Shown piece by piece: positions 1-6,621 of a stretch of DNA of 9,369 bases. Under the pieces are notes generated by a model, which saw only the letters and a program-made list of their open reading frames with translations, ran no database searches and was not told the origin of the DNA. Origin of the DNA: Pseudomonadota bacterium (GTDB taxonomy: Bacteria; Pseudomonadota; Alphaproteobacteria; Acetobacterales; Acetobacteraceae); contig JAJYFW010000040.1 of assembly GCA_021785335.1 (NCBI GenBank), positions 1 to 9,369 of the forward strand, read 5' to 3'. The translations under genes were made by a program, and so were the position numbers. Position 1 is the stretch's first letter. The number at the start of each line of letters is the position of its first letter.

Positions 1-794
1 CGCTGGCGCTGGTGGGCGTCGCGCTGCGCTTCCAGCTTCCGGAATCGCCGCGCTGGCTGATCAGCCGCGGCAGGCTCGCGGAGGCGGAGGCGGTGATCGC
101 GGACATGGAGGCGCGCGCGCACGCCATCTCGCCGCTGCCGCCGGTGGCGGAGCCCGTGGCGCCGGCGCCGGCCGCGGGCGAGCGCATGCCCTTCGCCGCG
201 ATCTTCCACAACCCAACCTACCGCAAGCGCACGCTCATCCTGCTGGCGATGTGGTTCTCCGCCTACATCACCGTCTATTCCTTCGCCGCCGGCTTCACCA
301 CGCTGCTCGCGGCGCTGCACTACCCGCCGCCGGAGGCCGGCCTGATCACCGCGATGGGCACGCTCGGCTTCGTGCTCAGCGCGCTCGTCGCCTATGGCTG
401 GGGCGAGCGGATGGAGCGCAAGACCTGGGTGCCGCTCGCCGCCGCCATCACGCTGGTGGGGGGCATCATGGTCGCCCTTGGCGGCCAGGCGTTCTGGATC
501 GGCGTGCTCGGCTCCATCGTCGTGTTCTTCGGGTTCAACGTCTGGATCCCGATCGCCTATGCGTGGTCGGTGGAGAACTACCCGACGCGCGCGCGCACCA
601 CCGGCTTCGCGCTGGTGGACGGCATCGGGCATCTCGGCGGCGGCGTGGGGTTGATGCTGATCGCGCCGCTGCTGCCCGAGATGAGCGTGCTGGGGGCGAT
701 GCTGCTGATCGTGGCGTTCCTGGTGCTCGCCGCGATCATCGCCCAGTTCGGCCTGGAGACGCGCGACCGGCTGCTCGACGAAATCTCGCCCTGA
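1..794 (+). CDS. MFS transporter, C-terminal half (5' end outside window)
   Basis: This is the second half of a major facilitator superfamily permease of the inner membrane. The frame is open from the first bases (first full codon at 3), so the GTG at 12 is not a real start. The visible protein begins with the LPESPRWLISRGR motif, which in the sugar-porter and aromatic-acid branches of MFS sits in the cytoplasmic loop after TM6. About 60 residues of Ala/Pro-rich loop follow, then six hydrophobic segments corresponding to TM7-TM12. The stretch ENYPTRARTTGFAL matches the family's P-T-R-x-R-x-x-G motif after TM10. The protein ends in ETRDRLLDEISP, a usual MFS tail. It lies on the same strand just upstream of the 4-hydroxybenzoyl-CoA reductase genes, so uptake of an aromatic acid such as 4-hydroxybenzoate is attractive. 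However, the substrate cannot be read from this half, and a strong hairpin separates it from hcrC. Confidence 0.85.
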   Translation, partial: LALVGVALRFQLPESPRWLISRGRLAEAEAVIADMEARAHAISPLPPVAEPVAPAPAAGERMPFAAIFHNPTYRKRTLILLAMWFSAYITVYSFAAGFTTLLAALHYPPPEAGLITAMGTLGFVLSALVAYGWGERMERKTWVPLAAAITLVGGIMVALGGQAFWIGVLGSIVVFFGFNVWIPIAYAWSVENYPTRARTTGFALVDGIGHLGGGVGLMLIAPLLPEMSVLGAMLLIVAFLVLAAIIAQFGLETRDRLLDEISP

Positions 795-810
795 CGTAAC
801 CTCGCCGGTG

Positions 811-840
811 CCCGCGCCTTGATCCAGATCAAGGCGCGGG
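811..840. terminator. Perfect 13-bp inverted repeat, possible terminator containing an FNR box
   Basis: Arms 811-823 (CCCGCGCCTTGAT) and 828-840 (ATCAAGGCGCGGG) are exact reverse complements around a 4-nt CCAG loop. The repeat lies 16 nt after the stop codon of the transporter gene. As RNA it would make a very stable GC-rich hairpin that could end or attenuate transcription of that gene, but no T-run follows, so intrinsic termination is uncertain. The centre of the same repeat is a consensus FNR-type binding site (separate entry), so the symmetry could serve protein binding, termination, or both. Confidence 0.5.
819..832 (+). promoter_or_regulatory. FNR/FixK/Anr-type box upstream of hcrCAB
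   Basis: The sequence TTGAT-CCAG-ATCAA is an exact match to the TTGAT-N4-ATCAA consensus bound by FNR-family regulators (FNR, FnrL, FixK, Anr, AadR-type). The centre at 825.5 is 82 bp before the hcrC start. If it activates from the classical -41.5 position, transcription would begin near 867, which leaves a 41-nt leader. The placement fits low-oxygen activation of the reductase operon. In Rhodopseudomonas palustris, 4-hydroxybenzoate degradation is known to be controlled by the FNR/CRP-family proteins AadR and HbaR. Which regulator binds here is not visible. Confidence 0.75.
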
Positions 841-853
841 ACGTGCCGCCCCC

Positions 854-872
854 TAAAAGCGCATAGTTATAC
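854..872 (+). promoter_or_regulatory. Candidate -10 region of the hcr operon
   Basis: This short AT-rich island in otherwise GC-rich DNA lies just downstream of the FNR box. TAAAAG at 854-859 matches 4 of 6 bases of TATAAT and falls where a -10 hexamer is expected for an activator centred at -41.5. CATAGT at 862-867 is an alternative with the same score and would shift the start a few bases downstream. No clear -35 element is seen, as is usual for FNR class II promoters. The assignment rests only on position and composition. Confidence 0.3.
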
Positions 873-884
873 CGGAATAAGATC

Positions 885-894
885 TCACCGGTGA
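885..894. promoter_or_regulatory. 10-bp palindrome in the hcrC leader, possible operator
   Basis: TCACCGGTGA is a perfect 10-bp palindrome directly before the ribosome binding site. Its CCGGT half also pairs with ACCGG at 871-875, giving a second inverted repeat with a 12-nt spacer. Either could be a binding site for a pathway-specific repressor, or a small RNA hairpin that affects hcrC translation. A palindrome of this size can occur by chance in GC-rich DNA, and no regulator gene is in view. Confidence 0.25.
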
Positions 895-896
895 AC

Positions 897-903
897 GGAG
901 GGG
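897..903 (+). promoter_or_regulatory. Strong Shine-Dalgarno of hcrC
   Basis: GGAGGGG, within a longer purine run that reaches the start codon, places GGAGG 6 nt before the ATG at 908. This fixes the hcrC start. It is the only strong ribosome binding site at the head of the four-gene block; the next three genes start at TGATG overlaps. Confidence 0.7.
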
Positions 904-907
904 GAGG

Positions 908-1384
908 ATGCCGACAGAGCCCGAGCCCATTCGCCATTTCCGCCTCAACGGGCGGGACTGCGCGGTGCCGGCGGCGGACCACGCCCTGCTGGTGGAGACG
1001 CTGCGCGACACGCTGGGCGTGACGGGCACCAAGCAGGGCTGCGACGGCGGCGAATGCGGCGCCTGCACCGTTCTCGTCGACGGGGTGGCGCGGCTCGCCT
1101 GCCTCACCCGCACCGGCGAGTGCGAGGGCCACGAGATCGAAACGATCGAGGGGCTCGCCGCAGGCGGGCGGATGAGCCGGCTGCAGCGCGCCTTCCACGA
1201 GCGGCTGGGCACCCAGTGCGGTTATTGCACACCCGGGATGATCATGGCGGCGGAGAGCCTGCTGCGCCGCGACCCGCACCCCACCGAGGCCGCGATCCGC
1301 GAGGCGCTTGCCGGCAATCTCTGCCGCTGCACCGGCTATGTGAAGATCGTCGAGGCGGTGCTGGAAGCGGCGGGGGCCGGCTGA
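908..1384 (+). CDS. hcrC: 4-hydroxybenzoyl-CoA reductase, gamma subunit (two 2Fe-2S clusters)
   Basis: This 158-residue iron-sulfur subunit belongs to the xanthine oxidase family and relays electrons between the FAD/4Fe-4S subunit and the molybdenum site. The N-terminal plant-ferredoxin-type domain holds one 2Fe-2S cluster with ligands C45, C50, C53 and C65 (motif [15 protein letters not shown]). The C-terminal helical domain holds the second with C104, C107, C139 and C141 (motifs CGYCTPGM and CRCTGY). All eight ligands are present and the length is normal for the family. The ATG at 908 follows a strong ribosome binding site. The stop overlaps the start of hcrA by one base (TGATG), which implies translational coupling. 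On its own this subunit could belong to any molybdenum hydroxylase; the specific assignment comes from hcrB. The small-large-FAD gene order resembles what I recall of R. palustris hbaBCD, whereas Thauera has hcrABC. Confidence 0.92.
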   Translation: MPTEPEPIRHFRLNGRDCAVPAADHALLVETLRDTLGVTGTKQGCDGGECGACTVLVDGVARLACLTRTGECEGHEIETIEGLAAGGRMSRLQRAFHERLGTQCGYCTPGMIMAAESLLRRDPHPTEAAIREALAGNLCRCTGYVKIVEAVLEAAGAG

Positions 1385-3717
1385 TGCGCAACGACCGCGC
1401 CGTCGTCGGCCAGAAGACGCCGCTGATCGACGGCATCGAGAAGGTGCGCGGCGAGGCGCGCTACACCGAGGACCTGCGGGCTGGGGATCTTCCCGCCGGG
1501 CGCGCGCTGGTCGGGCGCATCCTGCGCAGCCCCGTGGCGCACGGGCGCATCCTCGCGGTGCGGACGGAGAGGGCGCGCGCGCTGCCGGGTGTGCGCGCCG
1601 TCGTCACCGGCGAGGACTGCCCGCACACCTATGGCGTGCTGCCGATCGCGATGAACGAATACCCGCTGGCGCGCGAGCGCGTGCGCTATCGCGGCGAGCC
1701 GGTCGCGGCCGTCGCGGCGGACGACGCGGCGATTGCGGCGGCGGCGCTGCGGCTGATCGAGCTCGAGATCGAAGCGCTTCCGGCCGTGTTCACCGCGGAG
1801 GCGGCGCGGGCGGCGGGTGCCGTCGCGCTGCACGACAACAAGCCCGGCAACGTCGAGCGCGAGGTGCACCACGAGTTCGGCGACCTCGACGCCGGGTTCG
1901 CCGCCGCGGACCTGGTGCGCGAGGGCGTCTACCGCTGCGCCGAGGTCGCGCACGGGCAGATGGAGCGCAACGCGGCGCTGGTCGCGTTCGACCCGGACCG
2001 CGCGCAGCTCACCATCTGGTCCACGACGCAGGTGCCCTATTACCTGCACATGATGCTGGCGCGCTGCCTCGAGCTCGACGCCAGCCGCATCCGCGTCATC
2101 AAGCCCTTCGTCGGCGGCGGCTTCGGCGCGCGCGTGGAGGTGCTGAACTTCGAGCTGATCGCGGCACTGCTGGCGCGCGCGGCCGGCGGTGCGGTGCGGC
2201 TGGCGCTTTCGCGCGAGGAGAGCTTCCTCACCCATCGCGGCCGGCCGGAGACGGAGATCCGCCTCAAGCTCGGCATGGCGCGCGACGGCAGGCTCACCGC
2301 GTGCGCGGCGGAGGTGGTGCAGCGCGGCGGCGCCTATGCCGGCTATGGCGTCATCACCATCCTCTATGCCGGCGCGCTGCTGCAGGGGCTCTACGCGCTG
2401 CCGGCGCTGCGCTACGACGGGCTGCGCGTCTATGCCAACCTGCCGCCCTGCGGGGCGATGCGCGGGCACGGCACCGTGGACGTCCGTTTCGCTTTCGAAT
2501 CGATGTTGGACGCCATGGCGGCGGAGCTGGGGCTCGACCCGTTCGCGGTGCGCCGCGCCAACCTGCTCGCCGCGCCGACGCAGACGATGAACGGGCTGCG
2601 GGTGGAGAGCTACGGGCTCGCGGAGTGCCTCGACCTGGTGGAGCGTGCCTCCGGCTGGCGGGCGCGGCGCGGGCGGCTCGGGAAGGGGCGCGGGCTCGGC
2701 ATGGCGTGCTCGCATTACGTGAGCGGGGCGGCCAAGCCCATCCACTGGACCGGCGAGCCGCATGCGGTGGTGCACCTGCGGCTCGACTTCGACGGCGGCA
2801 TCACGCTGCTGACCGGGGCGGCGGATATCGGCCAGGGATCGAGCACGGTGATGGCGCAGGCGGCGGCGGAGGTGCTGGGCGTGCGGCTGGACCGCATCCG
2901 CGTGATCGCGGCGGACAGCGCGCTGACGCCGAAGGACAACGGCTCCTATTCCTCGCGCGTCACCTTCATGGTCGGCAATGCCACCATCGACGCGGCGCGG
3001 CAGCTGCGCGCGAAGCTGGCGGCGGCGGCGGCGGCGAAACTGGGCGTCGCGGAGGCGGATATCGAGGCCGAGGCGGAACAGTTCCGATGCGTCAACGACA
3101 ACCGCACCCTGCCGTTCGCCGAGGTCGCGCAGGCGACGCTGGCGCGCGAGGCCGGCGCGCTCACCGTGAAGGGCAGCTTCACCTGCCCGGTGGAGTTCCA
3201 GGGCGGCGGGCATCGTGGCGGCGCGGTCGGTGCCACCATGGGCTTCAGCTACGCGGCGCAGGTGGTGGAGGTCTCGGTGGACGAGGAGACCGGCCACGTC
3301 GCGGTGGAGAAGGTGTGGGTGGCGCAGGATTGCGGCTTCGCCATCAACCCGCTCGCCGTGGAGGGCCAGGTGCAGGGCGCGGTGTGGATGGGCATGGGCC
3401 AGGCGCTGGGCGAGGAGACGCGCTACGACGAGGGGCTGGCGCTGCACGGCTCCTTCCTCGACTACCGGGTGCCGACCATCATGGACTCGCCGCCGGTCGA
3501 GGTCGCCATCGTGGAGAGCATCGACCCCAACGGGCCGTTCGGCGCCAAGGAGGCGAGCGAGGGCGCGCTCGCCGGCTTCGCCCCGGCGCTCGCCGCCGCC
3601 ATCGCCGAGGCGACGGGACTGCGGATGGACGAACTCCCGATCACGCCGGACAGGCTCACGGAGGCCGTGGCGAAGCGCCGCCGCGCCGGACGCCTGGCGC
3701 GCGAGAGGGCCGCGTGA
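1384..3717 (+). CDS. hcrA: 4-hydroxybenzoyl-CoA reductase, alpha (molybdopterin) subunit
   Basis: This 777-residue catalytic subunit reductively removes the para-hydroxyl of 4-hydroxybenzoyl-CoA to yield benzoyl-CoA and water, a cytoplasmic step of anaerobic phenolic degradation. It has the xanthine-oxidase-type large-subunit architecture. An N-terminal a/b-hammerhead domain (from about residue 20, [12 protein letters not shown]) is followed by molybdopterin-binding regions: FVGGGFGAR at 242-250, CGAMRGHG at 356-363, GQGSST at 483-488, and DCGFAINP with EGQVQGA at 649-665. The segment GAKEASEG at 720-727 carries E726, the position of the invariant active-site glutamate of the family. The length is close to known HcrA proteins. 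The ATG at 1384 overlaps the hcrC stop and is preferred over far-upstream in-frame starts that lie inside hcrC. The gene ends in a TGATG overlap with hcrB. Sequence alone does not exclude a related aromatic-CoA substrate, but the adjacent hcrB makes this subfamily very likely. Confidence 0.92.
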   Translation: MRNDRAVVGQKTPLIDGIEKVRGEARYTEDLRAGDLPAGRALVGRILRSPVAHGRILAVRTERARALPGVRAVVTGEDCPHTYGVLPIAMNEYPLARERVRYRGEPVAAVAADDAAIAAAALRLIELEIEALPAVFTAEAARAAGAVALHDNKPGNVEREVHHEFGDLDAGFAAADLVREGVYRCAEVAHGQMERNAALVAFDPDRAQLTIWSTTQVPYYLHMMLARCLELDASRIRVIKPFVGGGFGARVEVLNFELIAALLARAAGGAVRLALSREESFLTHRGRPETEIRLKLGMARDGRLTACAAEVVQRGGAYAGYGVITILYAGALLQGLYALPALRYDGLRVYANLPPCGAMRGHGTVDVRFAFESMLDAMAAELGLDPFAVRRANLLAAPTQTMNGLRVESYGLAECLDLVERASGWRARRGRLGKGRGLGMACSHYVSGAAKPIHWTGEPHAVVHLRLDFDGGITLLTGAADIGQGSSTVMAQAAAEVLGVRLDRIRVIAADSALTPKDNGSYSSRVTFMVGNATIDAARQLRAKLAAAAAAKLGVAEADIEAEAEQFRCVNDNRTLPFAEVAQATLAREAGALTVKGSFTCPVEFQGGGHRGGAVGATMGFSYAAQVVEVSVDEETGHVAVEKVWVAQDCGFAINPLAVEGQVQGAVWMGMGQALGEETRYDEGLALHGSFLDYRVPTIMDSPPVEVAIVESIDPNGPFGAKEASEGALAGFAPALAAAIAEATGLRMDELPITPDRLTEAVAKRRRAGRLARERAA

Positions 3718-4688
3718 TGGAAAAGCTCGCACCTTTCGCCGTCGTCGCACCGGCCACGCTGCAGGCCGCACTCGCGGCGCTCGCCGAGCCGGGGGCGCGC
3801 CTCGTCGCCGGCGGCACGGACCTCATGGTCAACCTGCGCCACGGCATCGGCGGGCCGCGCATGCTGGTCGATGCGCGGGCGGTGGCGGAGATGCGCGGAA
3901 TCGCGGCGGCCGGGGACGGTCTTTCGCTCGGCGCCGCTGTTACGATCGCGGAACTGGCGGCGGACGCGCGCGTGGCCGGCGGCTGGCCGGCACTGGCGGA
4001 GGCGGCGCGCCTGGTCGCGGCGCCGGCGCACCGCGCGGCGGGAACGGTGGGCGGCAATCTCTGCCTCGACACGCGCTGCATCTACTACAACCGGTCGGAA
4101 TGGTGGCGCGCGGCCAACGGGTTCTGCCTCAAGCACGCGGGCGACACCTGCCACGTGGCGCCGACCGGCAAGCGCTGCCACGCGGCGTTCAGCGGCGACC
4201 TCGCGGCACCGTTGCTCGCCTATGGCGCGGAGGTGGAGATCGCCGGGCCGGGTGGCCTTCGGCGCCAGCCGCTCGCGGAGCTTTACCGCGAGGACGGCGC
4301 GGCGCACCTCACGCTCGGCCAGGGCGAGATCGTGACGCGCGTGCAACTTCCGCCGGGCCCATTGCCGGCGCGCTACGCCAAGGCGCGGGCGCGGCAGGCG
4401 ATCGACTTCCCGCTCGCCGGTGTCGCGGTGGCGATGCGCATGGCGGCGGGCAAGGTCGCGGCGCTGCGCGTCGCGATCACCGGCACCAACTCGCGCCCGT
4501 TCCTGCTCGCGGGCACGGACGCGCTTGGCGGCGCCGCGCCGGACGCGGCGTGGCGGGAGGCGCTGGGAAAACTGGTGCAGAAGCAGGTGGCGCCGATGCG
4601 AACCACGCTGCTCGCCGCGCAATACCGCCGCCGCGCCGCCGCGGCCCTCGCGCAGCGCCTGGCGGCGGAACTGTCAGGGGAAGAGTGA
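3717..4688 (+). CDS. hcrB: 4-hydroxybenzoyl-CoA reductase, beta subunit (FAD plus 4Fe-4S)
   Basis: This 323-residue flavoprotein subunit feeds low-potential electrons from ferredoxin into the reductase. FAD contacts are seen at AGGTDLMVNLRHG (residues 31-43) and TVGGN (110-114), as in other CO-dehydrogenase/xanthine-dehydrogenase FAD subunits. The diagnostic part is residues about 116-158, an insertion rich in Cys, Trp and Tyr (CIYYNRSEWWRAAN) with C121, C137, C145 and C154 spaced as in the extra 4Fe-4S cluster loop of Thauera HcrB. This cluster is absent from ordinary family members and is linked to the unusual inward electron flow that lets the enzyme reduce an aromatic ring. C116 is an additional cysteine in the loop. 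The start at 3717 overlaps the hcrA stop (TGATG), and the stop overlaps the following hemerythrin start in the same way. Confidence 0.95.
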   Translation: MEKLAPFAVVAPATLQAALAALAEPGARLVAGGTDLMVNLRHGIGGPRMLVDARAVAEMRGIAAAGDGLSLGAAVTIAELAADARVAGGWPALAEAARLVAAPAHRAAGTVGGNLCLDTRCIYYNRSEWWRAANGFCLKHAGDTCHVAPTGKRCHAAFSGDLAAPLLAYGAEVEIAGPGGLRRQPLAELYREDGAAHLTLGQGEIVTRVQLPPGPLPARYAKARARQAIDFPLAGVAVAMRMAAGKVAALRVAITGTNSRPFLLAGTDALGGAAPDAAWREALGKLVQKQVAPMRTTLLAAQYRRRAAAALAQRLAAELSGEE

Positions 4689-5179
4689 TGCCGGAGACGC
4701 AGATCGCCCGCGCGCTGCACGAGGAGCACATGGCCACGCTGGCCCTCCTCGAGCGGCTGGAATCGTTGCTCGGGCGCAACGCCCCCGCCGTGGCCCCGGT
4801 CGCCTCTGCACCCGTCGTCGCGGCCGTGCTGCGCGACTTCGCCGACGCCGTCTCGCGCGAGATCGCGACGCATTTCGCCTTCGAGGAACGCGCGCTGTTC
4901 CCGCTGCTCGACGACGAGGCGCTCACCGCCATGCTGGCGGAGGAACACCGCGCGATGCTGCCGGCGGCGGCGCACCTCGCGGACATGGTGCGCGCGGCGC
5001 TCGCCTGCGGGTTCGACCCGGCGCTGTGGCGCGGCTTCCATGCCGGGGCCGGGGATCTCGCCGGCGCGCTCGCCGCGCATGTCGAGAAGGAGGAGATGGC
5101 GCTGCTGCCGGCGCTCGACGACGCGCTGGACGCGGAGACGGACGGGCGGCTCGCCATGGACTACGCCGCGCAACATTGA
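4688..5179 (+). CDS. Hemerythrin HHE-domain protein
   Basis: This 163-residue soluble, mostly helical protein has the full ligand pattern of a non-heme diiron hemerythrin: H14 in the first helix, H62-x3-E66 in the second, H87 in the third and H131-x3-E135 in the last. Such domains bind O2 or NO, or take part in iron handling. Residues 30-45 form an Ala/Pro/Val-rich loop. No signal peptide or membrane segment is seen. The ATG at 4688 overlaps the hcrB stop (TGATG), so it is probably co-translated with the reductase genes. That context suggests oxygen scavenging or sensing to protect an oxygen-labile iron-sulfur/molybdenum enzyme, or a role in cluster assembly. These are inferences, because hemerythrin-like proteins have varied roles. 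The domain call is firm; the function is not. Confidence 0.85.
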   Translation: MPETQIARALHEEHMATLALLERLESLLGRNAPAVAPVASAPVVAAVLRDFADAVSREIATHFAFEERALFPLLDDEALTAMLAEEHRAMLPAAAHLADMVRAALACGFDPALWRGFHAGAGDLAGALAAHVEKEEMALLPALDDALDAETDGRLAMDYAAQH

Positions 5180-5194
5180 GGAGAGGAAACGACC

Positions 5195-6130
5195 ATGAAC
5201 GCACCGATCGGCCTGCGCGCGCTCAGGGCCTCCGACGCGGACGCCGTGGCGGCGATCGACCGCGTGCTCTCCGGCCGGCCGCGCGGCGCCTTCTTCACCC
5301 GCCGCCTGGCCCAGCTTGCGCGCGAGCCCGCCTCCTTCGCCGCCTTCGCGGCCGAGCGCGACGGCGGCATGGCGGGCTTCGTGCTGGCGCGGCTCTACGA
5401 GGGCGAGTTCGGCGCGGACCGGCGGCAGGCGGCGCTGGACGCGATCGGCGTCGCGGCTTCCGGCAGCGGCGTCGGCCGCACGCTGCTCTCCCATCTCGTG
5501 GAGCACCTGCGCGCGCAGGGTGTCGCGGCGCTGACGACGGAGGTGGACTGGCGCGAGCACGCGCTGCTCGGCTTCTTCGCGCGCAACGGCTTCGAGCTGG
5601 CGCCGCGGCTGGTGCTGGCGCGCCCCATCCTCGGCGCGGTGCCGCGCGAGGACGCGTTCGCGGACGCCGAGGCGCGCGACAGCGTGCCGGTGCGCTCGAT
5701 GACGCGCGCGGACCTGCCGGCGCTGGTGGCGATCGACCGGCGCATCACCGGGCGCGACCGCGGCGCCTATTTCGCGCGCAAGATGGAGGAGGCGATGGAG
5801 GAATCCGCCGTGCGCGTCTCGCTCGTCGCGGAGCGCGACGGGGCGCCGGCGGGCTTCGTCATGGCGCGCGTGGCGTTCGGGGAGTTCGGCCAGGCGGAGC
5901 CGGAGGCGGCGATGGACACGATCGGTGTCGATCCGCAACGCTCGCACAAGGGGCTCGCGCGCGCGCTGCTCTCCCAGCTGCTGATCAACCTCGGCGCGCT
6001 GCGGGTGGAGACGCTGCGCACCGAGGTGGGGTGGAACCAGTTCGCGCTCGCTTCCTTCCTCGACCGTTCCGGCTTCCGCCCGCACCGGCGGCTCGCGCTG
6101 GAACTGCCGCTGGCGGTGCCGCGCGCCTGA
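5195..6130 (+). CDS. Tandem GNAT-family N-acetyltransferase (internally duplicated)
   Basis: This 311-residue protein is built from two homologous GNAT domains, about residues 5-146 and 164-306, offset by about 159. Paired segments are clear: GRPRGAFFTRRL against GRDRGAYFARKM; GFVLAR and GEFG against GFVMAR and GEFG; DAIGV against DTIGV; TEVDW against TEVGW. The acetyl-CoA phosphate loop (motif A) reads SGSGVGRTLL (89-98) in domain 1 and RSHKGLARALL (249-259) in domain 2. Both are plausible, with domain 2 closer to the R/Q-x-x-G-x-G/A form. The substrate is unknown. In R. palustris, GNAT enzymes (Pat, KatB) acetylate and silence acyl-CoA ligases of aromatic degradation, which makes a similar role conceivable. 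The start at 5195 has AGAGGAAA upstream at normal spacing, 15 nt after the hemerythrin stop, so it is the last gene of the operon. Translation is less tightly coupled here than at the previous three junctions. Confidence 0.85.
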   Translation: MNAPIGLRALRASDADAVAAIDRVLSGRPRGAFFTRRLAQLAREPASFAAFAAERDGGMAGFVLARLYEGEFGADRRQAALDAIGVAASGSGVGRTLLSHLVEHLRAQGVAALTTEVDWREHALLGFFARNGFELAPRLVLARPILGAVPREDAFADAEARDSVPVRSMTRADLPALVAIDRRITGRDRGAYFARKMEEAMEESAVRVSLVAERDGAPAGFVMARVAFGEFGQAEPEAAMDTIGVDPQRSHKGLARALLSQLLINLGALRVETLRTEVGWNQFALASFLDRSGFRPHRRLALELPLAVPRA

Positions 6131-6146
6131 GCGGGGTCAGCCCCGC
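6131..6146. terminator. Small GC hairpin between convergent genes
   Basis: GCGGGG (6131-6136), loop TCAG, and CCCCGC (6141-6146) form a perfect 6-bp GC stem. It begins immediately after the acetyltransferase stop and overlaps the last codons of the convergent RidA gene. It may act as a compact bidirectional terminator. There is no T-run on either side, and the stem is short for a genome this GC-rich. Confidence 0.35.
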
Positions 6147-6544
6147 CCGGGCGGCACCAGCGCCGTCGCCTCGATCTCGACGAGCGCGCCGGCGTCGATG
6201 AAGTCGACCACGCCGACCACGGTCATCGCGGGGTAGTGGCGGCCGATGATCTCGCGCCACGCCTGCCCCAGCGGCTCGCTCGCGGCGCGGAAGGCGGGCA
6301 TGTCCTTCACGTACCAGGTGACGCGCGCGAGGTCGGTGGGCTCCGCGCCCGCCTCGCGCAGGATGGCGACGATGTTGCGCAGCGCGCGGGCCACCTGCGC
6401 CACCAGCCCGCCCGGCGCGAAGACTTCCCGCTCGTCCCAGCCGACCTGGCCCGCGACGAACACCATCCGGCCCTCGCCCGTGGTGCCGTTGGAATAGCCG
6501 CGCGGCCGCTTCCAGCCGGGCGGCTGCAGGATGGTGAGCGTCAT
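6137..6544 (-). CDS. RidA/YjgF/YER057c/UK114-family protein lacking the catalytic arginine
   Basis: This 135-residue protein has the RidA fold pattern: FVAGQVGWD (29-37), a helix with QVARALRNIVAILREAGA (50-67), VTWYVKDM (75-82) and the C-terminal GALVEIEATALV (119-130). Classical RidA hydrolyses reactive enamine/imine intermediates using an arginine near the end (R105 in Salmonella RidA). Here the aligned segment is YPAMTVVGV, with M107 in its place, so ordinary imine-deaminase activity is unlikely. It resembles Rid subfamilies without this arginine, whose roles are mostly unknown. The start at 6544 is chosen because AGAGGA lies 6 nt upstream (6551-6556); an upstream in-frame ATG at 6643 would add a tail that runs into the next gene. 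The gene converges with the hcr operon and has an FNR-like box 64 bp upstream. Confidence 0.85.
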   Translation of the reverse strand: MTLTILQPPGWKRPRGYSNGTTGEGRMVFVAGQVGWDEREVFAPGGLVAQVARALRNIVAILREAGAEPTDLARVTWYVKDMPAFRAASEPLGQAWREIIGRHYPAMTVVGVVDFIDAGALVEIEATALVPPGRG

Positions 6545-6607
6545 CGGTTTTCCTCTCGCTGTCGTTTCCTCGCGGCGGGAGGCTGCGGGATCTCGCCCGG
6601 CGCGGCC

Positions 6608-6621
6608 TTGATCCAGATCAC
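6608..6621 (-). promoter_or_regulatory. FNR/FixK-like box upstream of the RidA-family gene
   Basis: On the + strand this reads TTGAT-CCAG-ATCAC, one mismatch from the TTGAT-N4-ATCAA consensus. It includes the same CCAG spacer as the box upstream of hcrC, and the two share an identical 16-nt core (GCCTTGATCCAGATCA). The centre at 6614.5 is about 70 bp before the RidA start on the - strand. Activation at -41.5 would put transcription initiation near 6573. No good -10 hexamer is visible there. The site overlaps the stop codon of the upstream universal-stress-like gene. Confidence 0.55.

Noticed and set aside
12..14. GTG at 12 as the start of the transporter
   Set aside because: The frame is open upstream to the window edge, and the protein begins in the middle of an MFS fold (loop after TM6).
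654..667. FNR-like sequence TTGATGCTGATCGC
   Set aside because: It matches only part of the second half-site and lies inside transporter coding sequence for transmembrane residues, far from any start.
1336..3771. An 811-residue open frame on the - strand opposite hcrA
   Set aside because: It is Arg/His-rich with no recognisable domain and lies exactly opposite a clear molybdopterin subunit. Such antisense frames are expected with GC-saturated third codon positions.
4373..6085. A 570-residue - strand open frame opposite the hemerythrin and acetyltransferase genes
   Set aside because: It has the same shadow composition and spans several real genes on the other strand; no family pattern is seen.
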